This document shows positions 26,683 to 35,397 of a stretch of DNA of 50,270 bases, piece after piece; within the stretch, counting starts at the first letter, position 1; every line of letters starts with the position of its first letter. Both the position numbers and the translations under genes were made by a program. Origin of the DNA: JAVEWJ01 sp034004605 (GTDB lineage: Bacteria; Patescibacteriota; Gracilibacteria; UBA1369; LOWO2-01-FULL-3); contig JAVEWJ010000005.1 in NCBI GenBank assembly GCA_034004605.1, forward strand, positions 1-50,270. The letters are read 5' to 3'. The notes beneath the pieces were generated by a model, which did not search any database, was not told the origin of the DNA, and saw only the letters and a program-made list of their open reading frames with translations.

Positions 26683-28831
26683 AGGATTTGATTTCTTCGA
26701 TTCGCTTTTCAAATCCGGCTGTATTTATTGCACCTAGTTCTTTGGCGTACGCTACTGCCATTTTTAAAAATGGAACATGCTCTGTTTTACTATAAAAACG
26801 ACTTAAGTTTCCTTTTGCCATCGAAAGTGCCTGCATTAAGTCCTTTGTTTTACCTGCTTGAATTAATGCAAGTGTAGTCGTAATTATTGCCCTATGTGTT
26901 CCGTGTCTACAGTGAACATAGGTGTTTATGTTGTTTCTTATGTTGTTTGCAATTTTTCCAATTATAAGTCTGTGGTTTTCTGTTGGTGTTTCGGAACTGG
27001 TATTTATTGCATTTGGAATATCTGTTGCGATTTTTATATTTATTCCTTCATTTTTTATTAATTTTTCTAAATCGTTTCTATTCACTAAGGATATTATTTC
27101 TTTGACACCTTGTTTTTCAAATGCTTTGAGTTGGCTTAATGCAATTGCTCTTCTTTCTGATGAATTTATATCATTACCTTGTGAAGTTCCTTCTGTAAAA
27201 CCGATACCTCCTCCGTTTGAAAGGACTCCTTCAATTATAGAAGCATATCTGTATGGTCGTTCCGGTGTTCCTTTTGTTCTTTCTTTGTCATTAGTCCAAA
27301 GATTTTCATTGCTAGGTGTGTCAAATTCGTTTTTAGGTTTTATTCCTATATATTGATATTCATATTTTCTTACTAAATTTAGAAATTTTGAATATCTTTT
27401 GTCTTTCCCGTCATATATTAAATCTTCACCTGTTTTTAAATAATGATCTACATTTTTCATATAGTTTTTGTATCCTCCATGAAATCCGGTATATTTTCCT
27501 CTTAAAAATAATATGTCCCTTGAAGATAAAGGTTGATTAATGTTTATATTCTTTTTTTCAGCGTCTTTTTTTGTTTTTAAAACTGTTGCAGTTATGTCAG
27601 CCATAATGTTTTCACCTCTTTGAAATTTTTGATTCGGATAATATTGACTTATGAAATTTTGAAACTCTGGTTGTCTTTGTATACCATCGAATGTTGCTGG
27701 TTGGAATTGACCAATTCCAATTGAACTATTGGGTTTGTCCAAATCTCCTATCGCTCCATGTCTAAAATTTGATTCAGTTTGAAGTGTTGCATAAATGATT
27801 GGTTCCGGTACATTAAAGTGTTTGCAAATGTGTCTTATTAAATATGCCAGATTTGGGTTTTGTGCTTCTAAATCTTCAAAATTATTAATTCGAGTTCTTT
27901 CTTCGCTTGCTTTTTGGGCTTTAATAACCAAATCTGTATTCAAAGGAACGTTTCCAGGTGTTTCTTTTGATTTTGGATCGGCATAAATTGCATCTTGATT
28001 AAGATAATTTGTTTCATTTGTAGAGTTTTCTCTAATTGTTTCTTGTTCTTTATATTTTAATCGGTTATCATTTTCTTTGTTTATGGATTTTTCGAGCTCT
28101 TCTTTGTTTAATATATCATTTGTTTTTATTCTAAATTTATCTCCTGTGTAGGTATCGATGTATGAACCATTTTCATCTGCAAAACAAATACGGTTTTTTA
28201 TTACCGCTCTAGTTCCTTTTATTTTTCTTCCGCCTCTAATTACTTCAATTTCTTTTATGCTTGGGTCAAGAAGAATCTCTCCCAGTCCAACTTGCATTTC
28301 GTGGCTTTCGTTTACTTGTTTGTAGTTAAGTGTGTACCAACCGAGTTTCGTTGCTTCACCGCTTGTGTATGCTTTTATTCTTCTTGCGGTTTCTTTTTTT
28401 ATTATTTCGTTTTCCTCCGGGTTTTGGTTAGGATAAAGTTTGTTCCATAAAATTTTTGCGTTTGACCTTATTTCCAAAATATCCGCCTCTGCAAGGATGT
28501 TTCTGAGTTGTTCGGGATTTTCTATTATTTCTTTTATTTCCAGATTGTATTTGTCTGCTAATTCGGACACGATTTTTTCCTCTTCCAATTTAGTAGAATC
28601 AACTGTTTGAAAGGTTGTGAGATTTTCTTTTTGATCCGATTCGGAATGTTCCGAAACTAAACTACTTGCTGTTTCGGTTGCAGCAGAGCTACCTTCGACC
28701 GCTGTTCTCAGGCTTGAAAGATCTGTTTTAGTATCAACGGTTGTTTCGATTTGTTGTTTTTCAACTTCGAGTTTCGGTAAATTTGTTTCCGGAGAAGGCT
28801 GATTTTTTATTTTTTCTTGATCCGCGCTCAT
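26675..28831 (-). CDS. lytic transglycosylase fused to a tyrosine-phosphatase-like domain
   Basis: A 718-residue protein with no signal peptide. Residues 1-90 are low complexity (Ser/Thr/Glu). Residues about 95-255 are a helical/beta region of unknown type. Residues about 325-480 form a lysozyme-like SLT domain: ICKHFNVPEPIIYATLQTES with catalytic Glu353, then GAIGDLDKPNSSIGIGQFQP. Residues about 545-690 resemble a dual-specificity phosphatase ending in the P-loop HCRHGTHRA, a perfect C-x5-R with Cys641 and Arg647. The first activity cuts peptidoglycan, the second would remove phosphate from protein or inositol. I know of no standard protein with this pairing. Confidence 0.82.
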   Translation of the reverse strand: MSADQEKIKNQPSPETNLPKLEVEKQQIETTVDTKTDLSSLRTAVEGSSAATETASSLVSEHSESDQKENLTTFQTVDSTKLEEEKIVSELADKYNLEIKEIIENPEQLRNILAEADILEIRSNAKILWNKLYPNQNPEENEIIKKETARRIKAYTSGEATKLGWYTLNYKQVNESHEMQVGLGEILLDPSIKEIEVIRGGRKIKGTRAVIKNRICFADENGSYIDTYTGDKFRIKTNDILNKEELEKSINKENDNRLKYKEQETIRENSTNETNYLNQDAIYADPKSKETPGNVPLNTDLVIKAQKASEERTRINNFEDLEAQNPNLAYLIRHICKHFNVPEPIIYATLQTESNFRHGAIGDLDKPNSSIGIGQFQPATFDGIQRQPEFQNFISQYYPNQKFQRGENIMADITATVLKTKKDAEKKNININQPLSSRDILFLRGKYTGFHGGYKNYMKNVDHYLKTGEDLIYDGKDKRYSKFLNLVRKYEYQYIGIKPKNEFDTPSNENLWTNDKERTKGTPERPYRYASIIEGVLSNGGGIGFTEGTSQGNDINSSERRAIALSQLKAFEKQGVKEIISLVNRNDLEKLIKNEGINIKIATDIPNAINTSSETPTENHRLIIGKIANNIRNNINTYVHCRHGTHRAIITTTLALIQAGKTKDLMQALSMAKGNLSRFYSKTEHVPFLKMAVAYAKELGAINTAGFEKRIEEIKSST

Positions 28832-28853
28832 TTTTGTATAATTTAATCTATAT

Positions 28854-28882
28854 ATTTTAACACAAACCTTGCCTTAAAACAA
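28854..28882 (-). promoter_or_regulatory. promoter of the transglycosylase-phosphatase gene
   Basis: Minus strand: TTGTTT (28877-28882), 17 bases, TAAAAT (28854-28859); start of transcription near 28847, about 16 bases before the ATG. Confidence 0.6.
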
Positions 28883-28911
28883 GCCTCCATTTGCCCTTTT
28901 TTAAAAAAACA

Positions 28912-28940
28912 TTGATGAAAAAACTGAAAGTAATTAATAT
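28912..28940 (+). promoter_or_regulatory. tRNA-Leu promoter
   Basis: TTGATG (28912-28917), 17 bases, TAATAT (28935-28940); transcription from about 28947, 9 bases before the tRNA. Confidence 0.75.
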
Positions 28941-28955
28941 TGTCGCGTGGTAAAT

Positions 28956-29042
28956 GCCTGGGTGGCGGAATTGGTAGACGCGCAGGACTTAAAATCCTGT
29001 TCCTTCACCGGAGTGCGGGTTCGATTCCCGCCCTAGGCACCA
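28956..29042 (+). tRNA. tRNA-Leu (UAA)
   Basis: An 87-base class II tRNA with encoded CCA. Acceptor GCCTGGG pairs with CCTAGGC (one G-U); the anticodon arm CAGGA-CTTAAAA-TCCTG gives anticodon TAA; a variable arm follows; the T arm is GCGGG-TTCGATT-CCCGC. The discriminator base is A, as Leu tRNAs require. Confidence 0.97.
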
Positions 29043-29044
29043 CG

Positions 29045-29072
29045 AAAAATCTCTTGTTTAAGAGGTTTTTTT
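29045..29072. terminator. terminator after tRNA-Leu, shared with convergent FNR-like gene
   Basis: AAAAATCTCTT and AAGAGGTTTTTTT form a stem with a T-run, starting 3 bases after the tRNA. It reaches the stop codon of the minus-strand reductase gene, so it may serve both directions. Confidence 0.75.
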
Positions 29073-29760
29073 AGTATTTTTCCGTATGAATTTTTTCGGG
29101 TATAATGCCGTTTTCAAGGAGTGTTTTTTCTGTGTCTTGTACCATTTCCGGGTTTCCACAGATGTAAAAGGCGCTTTCTTTGAAGTGGGGGAGTTCTTTT
29201 TCGTTTAAAAACTGTGTGACTCTGCCTCTTTTTCCGCTCCAAGCTTCGCTCGGACGGGAGAGTGTGAGAATGAAATCAAAATTTGAATGTGATTTTTTAA
29301 GATTTTCGAAAAATTCTTTGTAATATATGTCTTCTTCAAATCTAAGGCCGAAAAGTAGTGTTAGTTTATTATCAGGATTTTTTGCTTCTTCGGATATTAT
29401 GGCTTTAATTGGAGCGATTCCACTTCCTGTGGCAATAAATATCGCAGCATTTTCGCCTGCGTACACAAATTTTCCCGTGGGTCCGATAAAGGTTATTTCT
29501 TCGCCTTCTTTCAACGAATTCATGAAAACACTTCCTCGTCCGTTTTTGATTATTTTTACACAAAGTTCCATTATTCCGTTTTCAAAACCAGAGATCGAAT
29601 AAGCTCTAAAACACGGGAATCCTTTATCATCATCGATTTTGATATTGATAAATTGACCGGCTAAATACTCAAAGTCGCTTAAAACCTCGAATGATAATTC
29701 GATTGTATCATTTGTAAGCGTTTTTTTTGAAATGAGTTTTGCTTTTCCGGGTCCCGACAT
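29071..29760 (-). CDS. FAD/NAD(P)-dependent oxidoreductase, ferredoxin reductase family
   Basis: A 229-residue flavoprotein of the FNR superfamily. The FAD-binding beta barrel has AGQFINI and RAYSISG (RxYS); GRGSVFMNSL and GPTGKFVY follow; the NAD(P) domain has FIATGSGIAPIKAI, TLLFGLR and the C-terminal FYICGNPEMVQD. It transfers electrons between NAD(P)H and an iron-sulfur or flavin partner. A ferredoxin is encoded 5 kb away (34800-35039), a possible but unproven partner. The gene follows tRNA-Cys by 11 bases. Confidence 0.92.
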   Translation of the reverse strand: MSGPGKAKLISKKTLTNDTIELSFEVLSDFEYLAGQFINIKIDDDKGFPCFRAYSISGFENGIMELCVKIIKNGRGSVFMNSLKEGEEITFIGPTGKFVYAGENAAIFIATGSGIAPIKAIISEEAKNPDNKLTLLFGLRFEEDIYYKEFFENLKKSHSNFDFILTLSRPSEAWSGKRGRVTQFLNEKELPHFKESAFYICGNPEMVQDTEKTLLENGIIPEKIHTEKY

Positions 29761-29771
29761 AGAGTATTAAT

Positions 29772-29847
29772 TGGAGGCGCCACCCGGATTCGAACCGGGG
29801 AATAACGGTTTTGCAAACCGCTGCCTTAGCCACTTGGCCATGGCGCC
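29772..29847 (-). tRNA. tRNA-Cys (GCA)
   Basis: A 76-base tRNA with encoded CCA. Acceptor GGCGCCA pairs with TGGCGCC; the anticodon loop contains TTGCAAA (anticodon GCA); the discriminator is U, the Cys identity base. No clear promoter is seen between it and the palindromic repeat just upstream, so it may be transcribed through from the clpP operon. Confidence 0.96.
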
Positions 29848-29854
29848 TTGTATT

Positions 29855-29978
29855 ATGAAATTGTTGAAAAATTAGCTCTTTCTGCGTTAAAAATGAATAA
29901 GCAACTCATCATATAGAAAATATGACTCGTTTTGCTTATTAATTTTTGCCTTGAAATATCCAATTTTTGAACAATTTC
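29855..29978. repeat. palindromic (MITE-like) repeat, copy 1
   Basis: A 124-bp unit. Its ends are inverted repeats: GAAATTGTTGAAAAATTAG against GAAATTGTTCAAAAATTGG, and complementarity continues inward (AAAAATGAATAAGCAA against AAAAATTAATAAGCAA), so the whole unit could fold as one long imperfect hairpin around TAGAAAATA. It lies 7 bases from the tRNA-Cys 5' end. No transposase or clear target duplication is seen. Confidence 0.85.
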
Positions 29979-29989
29979 GTCTTTGATAT

Positions 29990-30113
29990 ATGAAATTGTT
30001 GAAAAATTAGCTCTTTCTGCGTTAAAAATGAATAAGTAACTCATCATATAGAAAATATGACTCGTTTTGCTTATTAATTTTTGCCTTGAAATATCCAATT
30101 TTTGAACAATTTC
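29990..30113. repeat. palindromic (MITE-like) repeat, copy 2
   Basis: Second direct copy, 135 bases downstream of the first, identical over 124 bp except for one base (C at 29902 against T at 30037). An 11-base spacer (GTCTTTGATAT) separates the copies. Near identity implies recent duplication or strong conservation. Confidence 0.88.
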
Positions 30114-30132
30114 TTTCATCGTTATCATTTTT

Positions 30133-30693
30133 CTATTTTAACACGAAGGAGTTTAACACTAAGTCTGCAAGATTGACAATGCTTTCGTCTTCTGTGGGCA
30201 AGTTGGCTTTTGTAAGCGTATAAATTGCATTATTGTCGTTCAAGAAAACTTGTTTGATTTGAACGAGAGGGGATTTCGGTGATGATTTTCCTTCGTATTC
30301 AATGTAATAAGCTGGAATTTTTCCTTCGATGTTGTTTACTGTGGTCTCTCCAAGTTGAATTTCCTTGAATGAAGTGAGTTTTCGCTTTGCCAAAGACATT
30401 GTGGCTAGTGCGAATTCTTTTACATTCACCTCTTTTTCAGGCACTTCGACTGATATGTTTACATTTGTGGTGAAACTTTCATTTTTTATATTGCTTCGAA
30501 TTGCCATAATCACATTTTCGGGAATGTTTATCTCAAATTTGCTTTTGTCGATCACTTCCCAGTCCAAAGGATAGCTGATTTTGAAGTTTGCAGTTTCGTA
30601 GGTACTTAGGGTTCCAGAAATTGTTCCAGTTTCAGAAAGTGAACAAGAAGAAAGTAAAAACACTGAAAGCAAAGTTGTCAGGACTTTTTTCAT
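30133..30693 (-). CDS. lipoprotein with PsbP/DcrB-like domain
   Basis: A 186-residue exported lipoprotein: Lys-rich start, hydrophobic core and lipobox LLSSC with Cys17. The mature part begins after a short linker with YETANFKISYPLDWEV, the opening pattern of PsbP/DcrB-like (DUF1795-type) domains, and ends in a helix with SIVNLADLVLNSF. The function of such bacterial proteins is mostly unknown. Its ATG overlaps the clpP stop (ATGA), so it is translated with clpP. Confidence 0.8.
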   Translation of the reverse strand: MKKVLTTLLSVFLLSSCSLSETGTISGTLSTYETANFKISYPLDWEVIDKSKFEINIPENVIMAIRSNIKNESFTTNVNISVEVPEKEVNVKEFALATMSLAKRKLTSFKEIQLGETTVNNIEGKIPAYYIEYEGKSSPKSPLVQIKQVFLNDNNAIYTLTKANLPTEDESIVNLADLVLNSFVLK

Positions 30694-31292
30694 TTTTTGA
30701 GCGGGTTGATAATTTTGTCTACAAGACCGTATTTAACTGCATCTTCCGCGTTCATAATATTGTCTCGGTCTGTGTCTTTTTCGATTGTTTTATATGATTG
30801 TCCTGTGTGTGAAGCCAATATTTTTGTAAGTCTGTCTTTTGTTGCCATCATATGGTCTGCGTGGATTCTTATGTCTGAAGCCTGGCCTTCCATTCCTCCG
30901 AGAGGTTGGTGGATTAGGACTTCCGAGTTTGGAAGAATAAATCTTTTTCCTTTTTTACCTCCCGCAAGAATTACGGCTCCCATCGATGCGGCCATTCCTA
31001 TACATATTGTGGAAACGTCCGCTTTTACATATTGCATAGTGTCGTAAATGGCTAGACCTGCTGATACGTGGCCTCCGGGGCTGTTTACATATAATATAAT
31101 GTCTTTGTTTGAATTTTCGTTGTCCAAGAAGAGTATTTGCGCGATGATTAGGTTTGCGACGTGTGAATCTATTTGGGTTCCAAGAAAAATCACACGATCT
31201 TTGAGGAGTCTGGAATAAATGTCATAGGCTCTTTCTCCTTGGCTTGATTTTTCGATAACCGTGGGAATTAGTATTGAGTTTTCTTCGTTCAT
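30690..31292 (-). CDS. clpP: ATP-dependent Clp protease proteolytic subunit
   Basis: ClpP forms the tetradecameric serine protease that degrades proteins fed by Clp ATPases. From ATG 31292 it has 200 residues. The start MNEENSILIPTVIE matches the normal ClpP N-terminus; GERAYDIYSRLLKDRVIFLG, NSPGGHVSAG, the nucleophile Ser103 in GMAASMGA, His128 in IHQPLGG and Asp in EKDTDRDN follow. An ATG 13 codons upstream (31331) overlaps a likely -10 box (TACAAT, 31322-31327) and is not favoured. No Clp ATPase gene is adjacent. Confidence 0.97.
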   Translation of the reverse strand: MNEENSILIPTVIEKSSQGERAYDIYSRLLKDRVIFLGTQIDSHVANLIIAQILFLDNENSNKDIILYVNSPGGHVSAGLAIYDTMQYVKADVSTICIGMAASMGAVILAGGKKGKRFILPNSEVLIHQPLGGMEGQASDIRIHADHMMATKDRLTKILASHTGQSYKTIEKDTDRDNIMNAEDAVKYGLVDKIINPLKK

Positions 31293-31321
31293 ATTTTGTT
31301 TTATTATTTTGTATCTTTCTA

Positions 31322-31350
31322 ATTGTATCATTTTTGGGCTTATTTATCAG
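31322..31350 (-). promoter_or_regulatory. possible clpP promoter (extended -10)
   Basis: Minus strand: TGA-TACAAT (-10 at 31322-31327) with a weak -35 CTGATA (31345-31350), 17 bases apart. It would start transcription about 25 bases before the preferred clpP ATG. Confidence 0.4.
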
Positions 31351-31408
31351 TCTTTTGCGCTTGACAACAGTCTTTAAGTGTTTCTTTGAAAATTCTTAAA
31401 AAAAGGCA

Positions 31409-31437
31409 TTGACTTTGATTTGGAATTTAAATAAACT
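31409..31437 (+). promoter_or_regulatory. 16S rRNA promoter
   Basis: TTGACT (31409-31414), 17 bases, TAAACT (31432-31437); transcription from about 31444, some 130 bases before the mature 16S. An additional TTGACA at 31361-31366 lacks a good -10 partner. Confidence 0.7.
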
Positions 31438-31469
31438 CGGGTTCAGTTGAAATCGGAAGCGAAAATTTT

Positions 31470-31481
31470 TGGTCTTTAACA
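31470..31481 (+). promoter_or_regulatory. boxA antitermination site in the rRNA leader
   Basis: TGGTCTTTAACA closely matches the rrn boxA core TGCTCTTTAACA bound by NusB-S10 to prevent premature termination. It lies about 27 bases after the predicted start of transcription. Confidence 0.7.
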
Positions 31482-31502
31482 TCCAGGATGTAGTAGAGAA
31501 AG
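31476..31502 (+). other. 16S precursor processing stem, 5' arm
   Basis: TTAACATCCAGGATGTAGTA plus GAGAAAG pairs over 27 bases with 33128-33154; the three differences are all G-U pairs, so the RNA helix is unbroken. This encloses the 16S gene as an RNase III-type processing stem. Confidence 0.8.
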
Positions 31503-31572
31503 TTTAAACCTTGTTTTTTAATCAAATTTAAAGTCATGACTCGCAATGTAGCGAGTTTAAATCAATACTTTT

Positions 31573-33043
<1,471 letters not shown>

Positions 33044-33127
33044 TAATAGGAAATCATAGATACTCTTTTGTGAGTATCAAGGTTGAGACTTATGTCTTCG
33101 GATATAAGGTCTAACAAAACTTGGTTT

Positions 33128-33154
33128 CTTTCTCTATTGCATTCTGGATGTTAA
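33128..33154 (+). other. 16S precursor processing stem, 3' arm
   Basis: CTTTCTCTATTGCATTCTGG plus ATGTTAA is the partner of 31476-31502, about 85 bases after the mature 3' end and just before the terminator. Confidence 0.8.
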
Positions 33155-33159
33155 AAATT

Positions 33160-33182
33160 AAGTCCTAAAAAGGGCTTTTTTT
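33160..33182 (+). terminator. terminator of the 16S transcript
   Basis: AAGTCCT and AGGGCTT form a 7-bp stem (one G-U) with loop AAAA, followed by seven T. Confidence 0.75.
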
Positions 33183-33212
33183 GTGTCTTGATTTAAGAAT
33201 ATATATATTGAA

Positions 33213-33238
33213 AAGCGTCTCAATTATTTGAGACGCTT
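33213..33238 (-). terminator. terminator of the zinc-ribbon gene
   Basis: AAGCGTCTCAA and TTGAGACGCTT form a perfect 11-bp stem with a 4-base loop, followed on the minus strand by TTTTC, 3 bases from the stop codon at 33242. Confidence 0.8.
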
Positions 33239-33241
33239 ATT

Positions 33242-33445
33242 TTAGTCCTCCCGACCCATCCTGTACCCTAATTGGAGGGCGGGAGTACCGTTTGCAGGAG
33301 TGGAGAGACAGCCGTCTTTTGCAAGACGGTAGCCTTGAAGCCACTCCTTGTGTTCTTTGCTCTTCTCAACCCGGACTGCGCCGCTTTTTAGCGGGCATGC
33401 CCAGTGGTGAGAATCGCCTTTCCTGGCTCCGCAATACTTGCACAT
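33242..33445 (-). CDS. small zinc-ribbon-like protein, unknown function
   Basis: A 67-residue protein beginning MCKYCGARKGDSHHWACPL, with CxxC and HHxxC residues able to bind zinc. The rest has two similar steps, WLQGYRLAKDG and LQLGYRMG. The family is not recognised. The start at ATG 33445 is set by a perfect Shine-Dalgarno AAGGAGG five bases upstream, which is rare in this window. Base composition is clearly more GC-rich than the neighbours. The strong promoter, strong ribosome site and foreign composition suggest a highly expressed or recently acquired gene. Confidence 0.75.
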   Translation of the reverse strand: MCKYCGARKGDSHHWACPLKSGAVRVEKSKEHKEWLQGYRLAKDGCLSTPANGTPALQLGYRMGRED

Positions 33446-33493
33446 AATTTCCTCCTTCTTATGTGCTCTTGTGAAATTTTCAAGAAAGATTTT

Positions 33494-33523
33494 AGTATAG
33501 ACACTTTTGTACAAGTTTGTCAA
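33494..33523 (-). promoter_or_regulatory. strong promoter with palindromic spacer (zinc-ribbon gene)
   Basis: Minus strand: consensus -35 TTGACA (33518-33523), 18 bases, -10 TATACT (33494-33499). The spacer holds the 8-bp palindrome TTGTACAA (33507-33514), a candidate operator. The upstream in-frame TTG (33521-33523) overlaps the -35 box and cannot be the start. Confidence 0.7.
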
Positions 33524-33586
33524 GTTTTGTTTTTGTTTTTTTATGATGGTTTTTGATAATATTTTTTTACTTAATTAAATTTTGTT

Positions 33587-34807
33587 ATGAAATTACCTGA
33601 AATTCTTTCGCCGGTTGGTTCTTTTGAAGGCCTTTCTGCAGCTATTAAATCCGGATGTGATAGCGTTTATTTTGGAGTAAATCAGCTTAATATGAGAGTT
33701 CGTTCTTCTTATAATTTTAGTCTTGAGGAATTGAAAGAAGTTGCGGAGATTTGTAAAAAAGCTGGTATTAAGTCTTTTATTACTTTGAATGTTGTGCTTT
33801 ATAATCATGATCTTTCTCAAATGAGAAAGGTTATTGATACGGCTAAGGAAGCAGGTATTGGTGCGATAATTTCGCAGGATATGGCAGCAATTATCTATGC
33901 AAATTCTGTTGGGATTGGTGTGCATGCTTCGACTCAGCTTTCGATTTCGAATATTGACTCGGTTCGTTTTTATGCGAAATTTGTTGATACGATTGTTTTA
34001 GCTAGGGAGGTAGATTTAAAACAGATTAAGGAAATTTGCAGTAAATGTCGTGAGGAGAATATTTTGGGAAAAAGTGGGCGCCCTATTGAGATTGAGGTTT
34101 TTATTCATGGAGCACTTTGTGTGGCGCAGAGTGGAAGGTGCCAGATGAGCCTTCTTCAGAGCAATACTTCGGCTCAAAGAGGTGCTTGTCTTCAAGAGTG
34201 TAGGAAAAAATATATAATTACGGATGAAGAAACCGGTGTTCAACTCGGTGTTGATGGAAGTTATGTAATGAGTCCAAAAGATCTTTGTACGCTTCCGTTT
34301 TTAGATAAAATTATTGAAACTGGGGTTGCTACTTTGAAAATTGAAGGAAGAGCGAGAAATCCTTTGTATGTTTCCGTTGTTACTAAGGTTTATAAGGATG
34401 CTTTGAAAGCTATTTCGGAAGGAAAATTTGATGATGCTTTTATTGAAAAGGGAATGGCAGAGCTGAATTCTGTTTATAATAGGGGATTTTGCGATGGCTA
34501 TTATCTTGGAATGGCGCTTCCGGAATGGACCAATGCGAGAGGAAATGTTGCGAAAGATGAGCTTATATACTCAGGTAAGGTCGTGCATTTTTTTCCTAAA
34601 GTATCAATTGTGGAGATTTTGCCGGAAGCTCATAAAATTGAGGATGGAGATAATTATGTTATTACTGGGAAAACAACAGGGGTTTTGAAAGGTGTTGTTT
34701 CCGGTTTGAAATATGATGAAGAAACAAAAACTGTGACTTTTAAGGTTGATGAAAGGGTTCGATTGAATGATCAGGTTTATATTTTAAAAGAAAGAAAAAA
34801 TGACTAA
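33587..34807 (+). CDS. U32 family protein (TrhP/RlhA-like RNA hydroxylation)
   Basis: A 406-residue member of the former peptidase U32 family. Marks: the N-terminal LPEILSPVGSFEGLSAAIKSG, the signature EVFIHGALCVAQSGRC and then QRGACLQECRKKY (cysteines that can hold an iron-sulfur cluster), ATLKIEGRARNP and YNRGFCDGYYLG. Characterised relatives (TrhP/YegQ, RlhA) hydroxylate tRNA wobble uridine or 23S rRNA cytidine rather than acting as proteases. The C-terminal beta domain is present. The ferredoxin gene overlaps its last 8 bases, suggesting an electron donor for this enzyme (inference). Confidence 0.9.
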   Translation: MKLPEILSPVGSFEGLSAAIKSGCDSVYFGVNQLNMRVRSSYNFSLEELKEVAEICKKAGIKSFITLNVVLYNHDLSQMRKVIDTAKEAGIGAIISQDMAAIIYANSVGIGVHASTQLSISNIDSVRFYAKFVDTIVLAREVDLKQIKEICSKCREENILGKSGRPIEIEVFIHGALCVAQSGRCQMSLLQSNTSAQRGACLQECRKKYIITDEETGVQLGVDGSYVMSPKDLCTLPFLDKIIETGVATLKIEGRARNPLYVSVVTKVYKDALKAISEGKFDDAFIEKGMAELNSVYNRGFCDGYYLGMALPEWTNARGNVAKDELIYSGKVVHFFPKVSIVEILPEAHKIEDGDNYVITGKTTGVLKGVVSGLKYDEETKTVTFKVDERVRLNDQVYILKERKND

Positions 34808-35039
34808 GATTCAATATAATCGGAAGAAATGTATTGGTTGTGGTGGGTGTTCGATGATTGATAGCGATCATTTTGAGATAGGGGAAGATGGGAAGGCGGA
34901 TTTGATCCAAGGGGAAAAAGTATCAAAGGGCGGAACTAATAATGAAATTTTTGAACGGGGGATTTTGGATATGGAAAAAGATATCGTGGAAGTGGCTATA
35001 GATGCGTGTCCGGCAGGGTGTATTAAGATTTTGAAGTGA
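34800..35039 (+). CDS. single-cluster ferredoxin
   Basis: A 79-residue [4Fe-4S] ferredoxin. Cys11, Cys14 and Cys17 (CIGCGGC) plus Cys70 in DACPAGCIKI form the cluster site; Cys74 is spare. This spacing suits the one-cluster ferredoxins of Fer4_15 type. It starts inside the end of the U32 gene, so the two are translationally coupled. TGA stop at 35037-35039. Confidence 0.92.
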   Translation: MTKIQYNRKKCIGCGGCSMIDSDHFEIGEDGKADLIQGEKVSKGGTNNEIFERGILDMEKDIVEVAIDACPAGCIKILK

Positions 35040-35054
35040 AGGTTTAAAAATCAT

Positions 35055-35083
35055 TTGATTTTTTTTTTCGGATTCCGTAGAAT
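35055..35083 (+). promoter_or_regulatory. tRNA-Ala promoter
   Basis: TTGATT (35055-35060), 17 bases, TAGAAT (35078-35083); transcription from about 35090, 16 bases before the tRNA. Confidence 0.7.
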
Positions 35084-35105
35084 TTCAACGTTTTAGAAAC
35101 GAGTT

Positions 35106-35181
35106 GGGGCAATAGCTCATTTGGTAGAGCGCCGCGTTTGCACCGCGGAGGTGAGGGGTTCGATCCCCCTTTGCTCCACCA
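35106..35181 (+). tRNA. tRNA-Ala (UGC)
   Basis: A 76-base tRNA with encoded CCA. Acceptor GGGGCAA/TTGCTCC includes the G3-U70 pair that defines Ala identity; the anticodon arm CCGCG-TTTGCAC-CGCGG gives TGC. From 35182 to 35397 no gene is seen, only AT-rich sequence with a TTGACT at 35343 that may belong to the next gene's promoter. Confidence 0.97.
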
Positions 35182-35397
35182 GGAAAGAATTTATGATTTT
35201 AGTGTTTAGCTTGTCTGAGGAAATGTTCTAACATCTTCATGTCTGCTATAATTAAACTTGCTTTTTTTTAACTTTTTCTATGATTTTGTTATTTTATTTT
35301 TGGAATATTGTGTTTTTGTCTGCTAGATGAGCTTTTGTTGTGTTGACTTATTCAAGGTTGTATGTTTTAAATTTGTTATGGATTATAAATTTTAAAA

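Noticed and set aside
29853..30128. Minus-strand 91-residue reading frame over the palindromic repeats
   Set aside because: It is an in-frame double read of the 135-bp repeat period, without a ribosome site or independent support; the DNA palindrome explains it.
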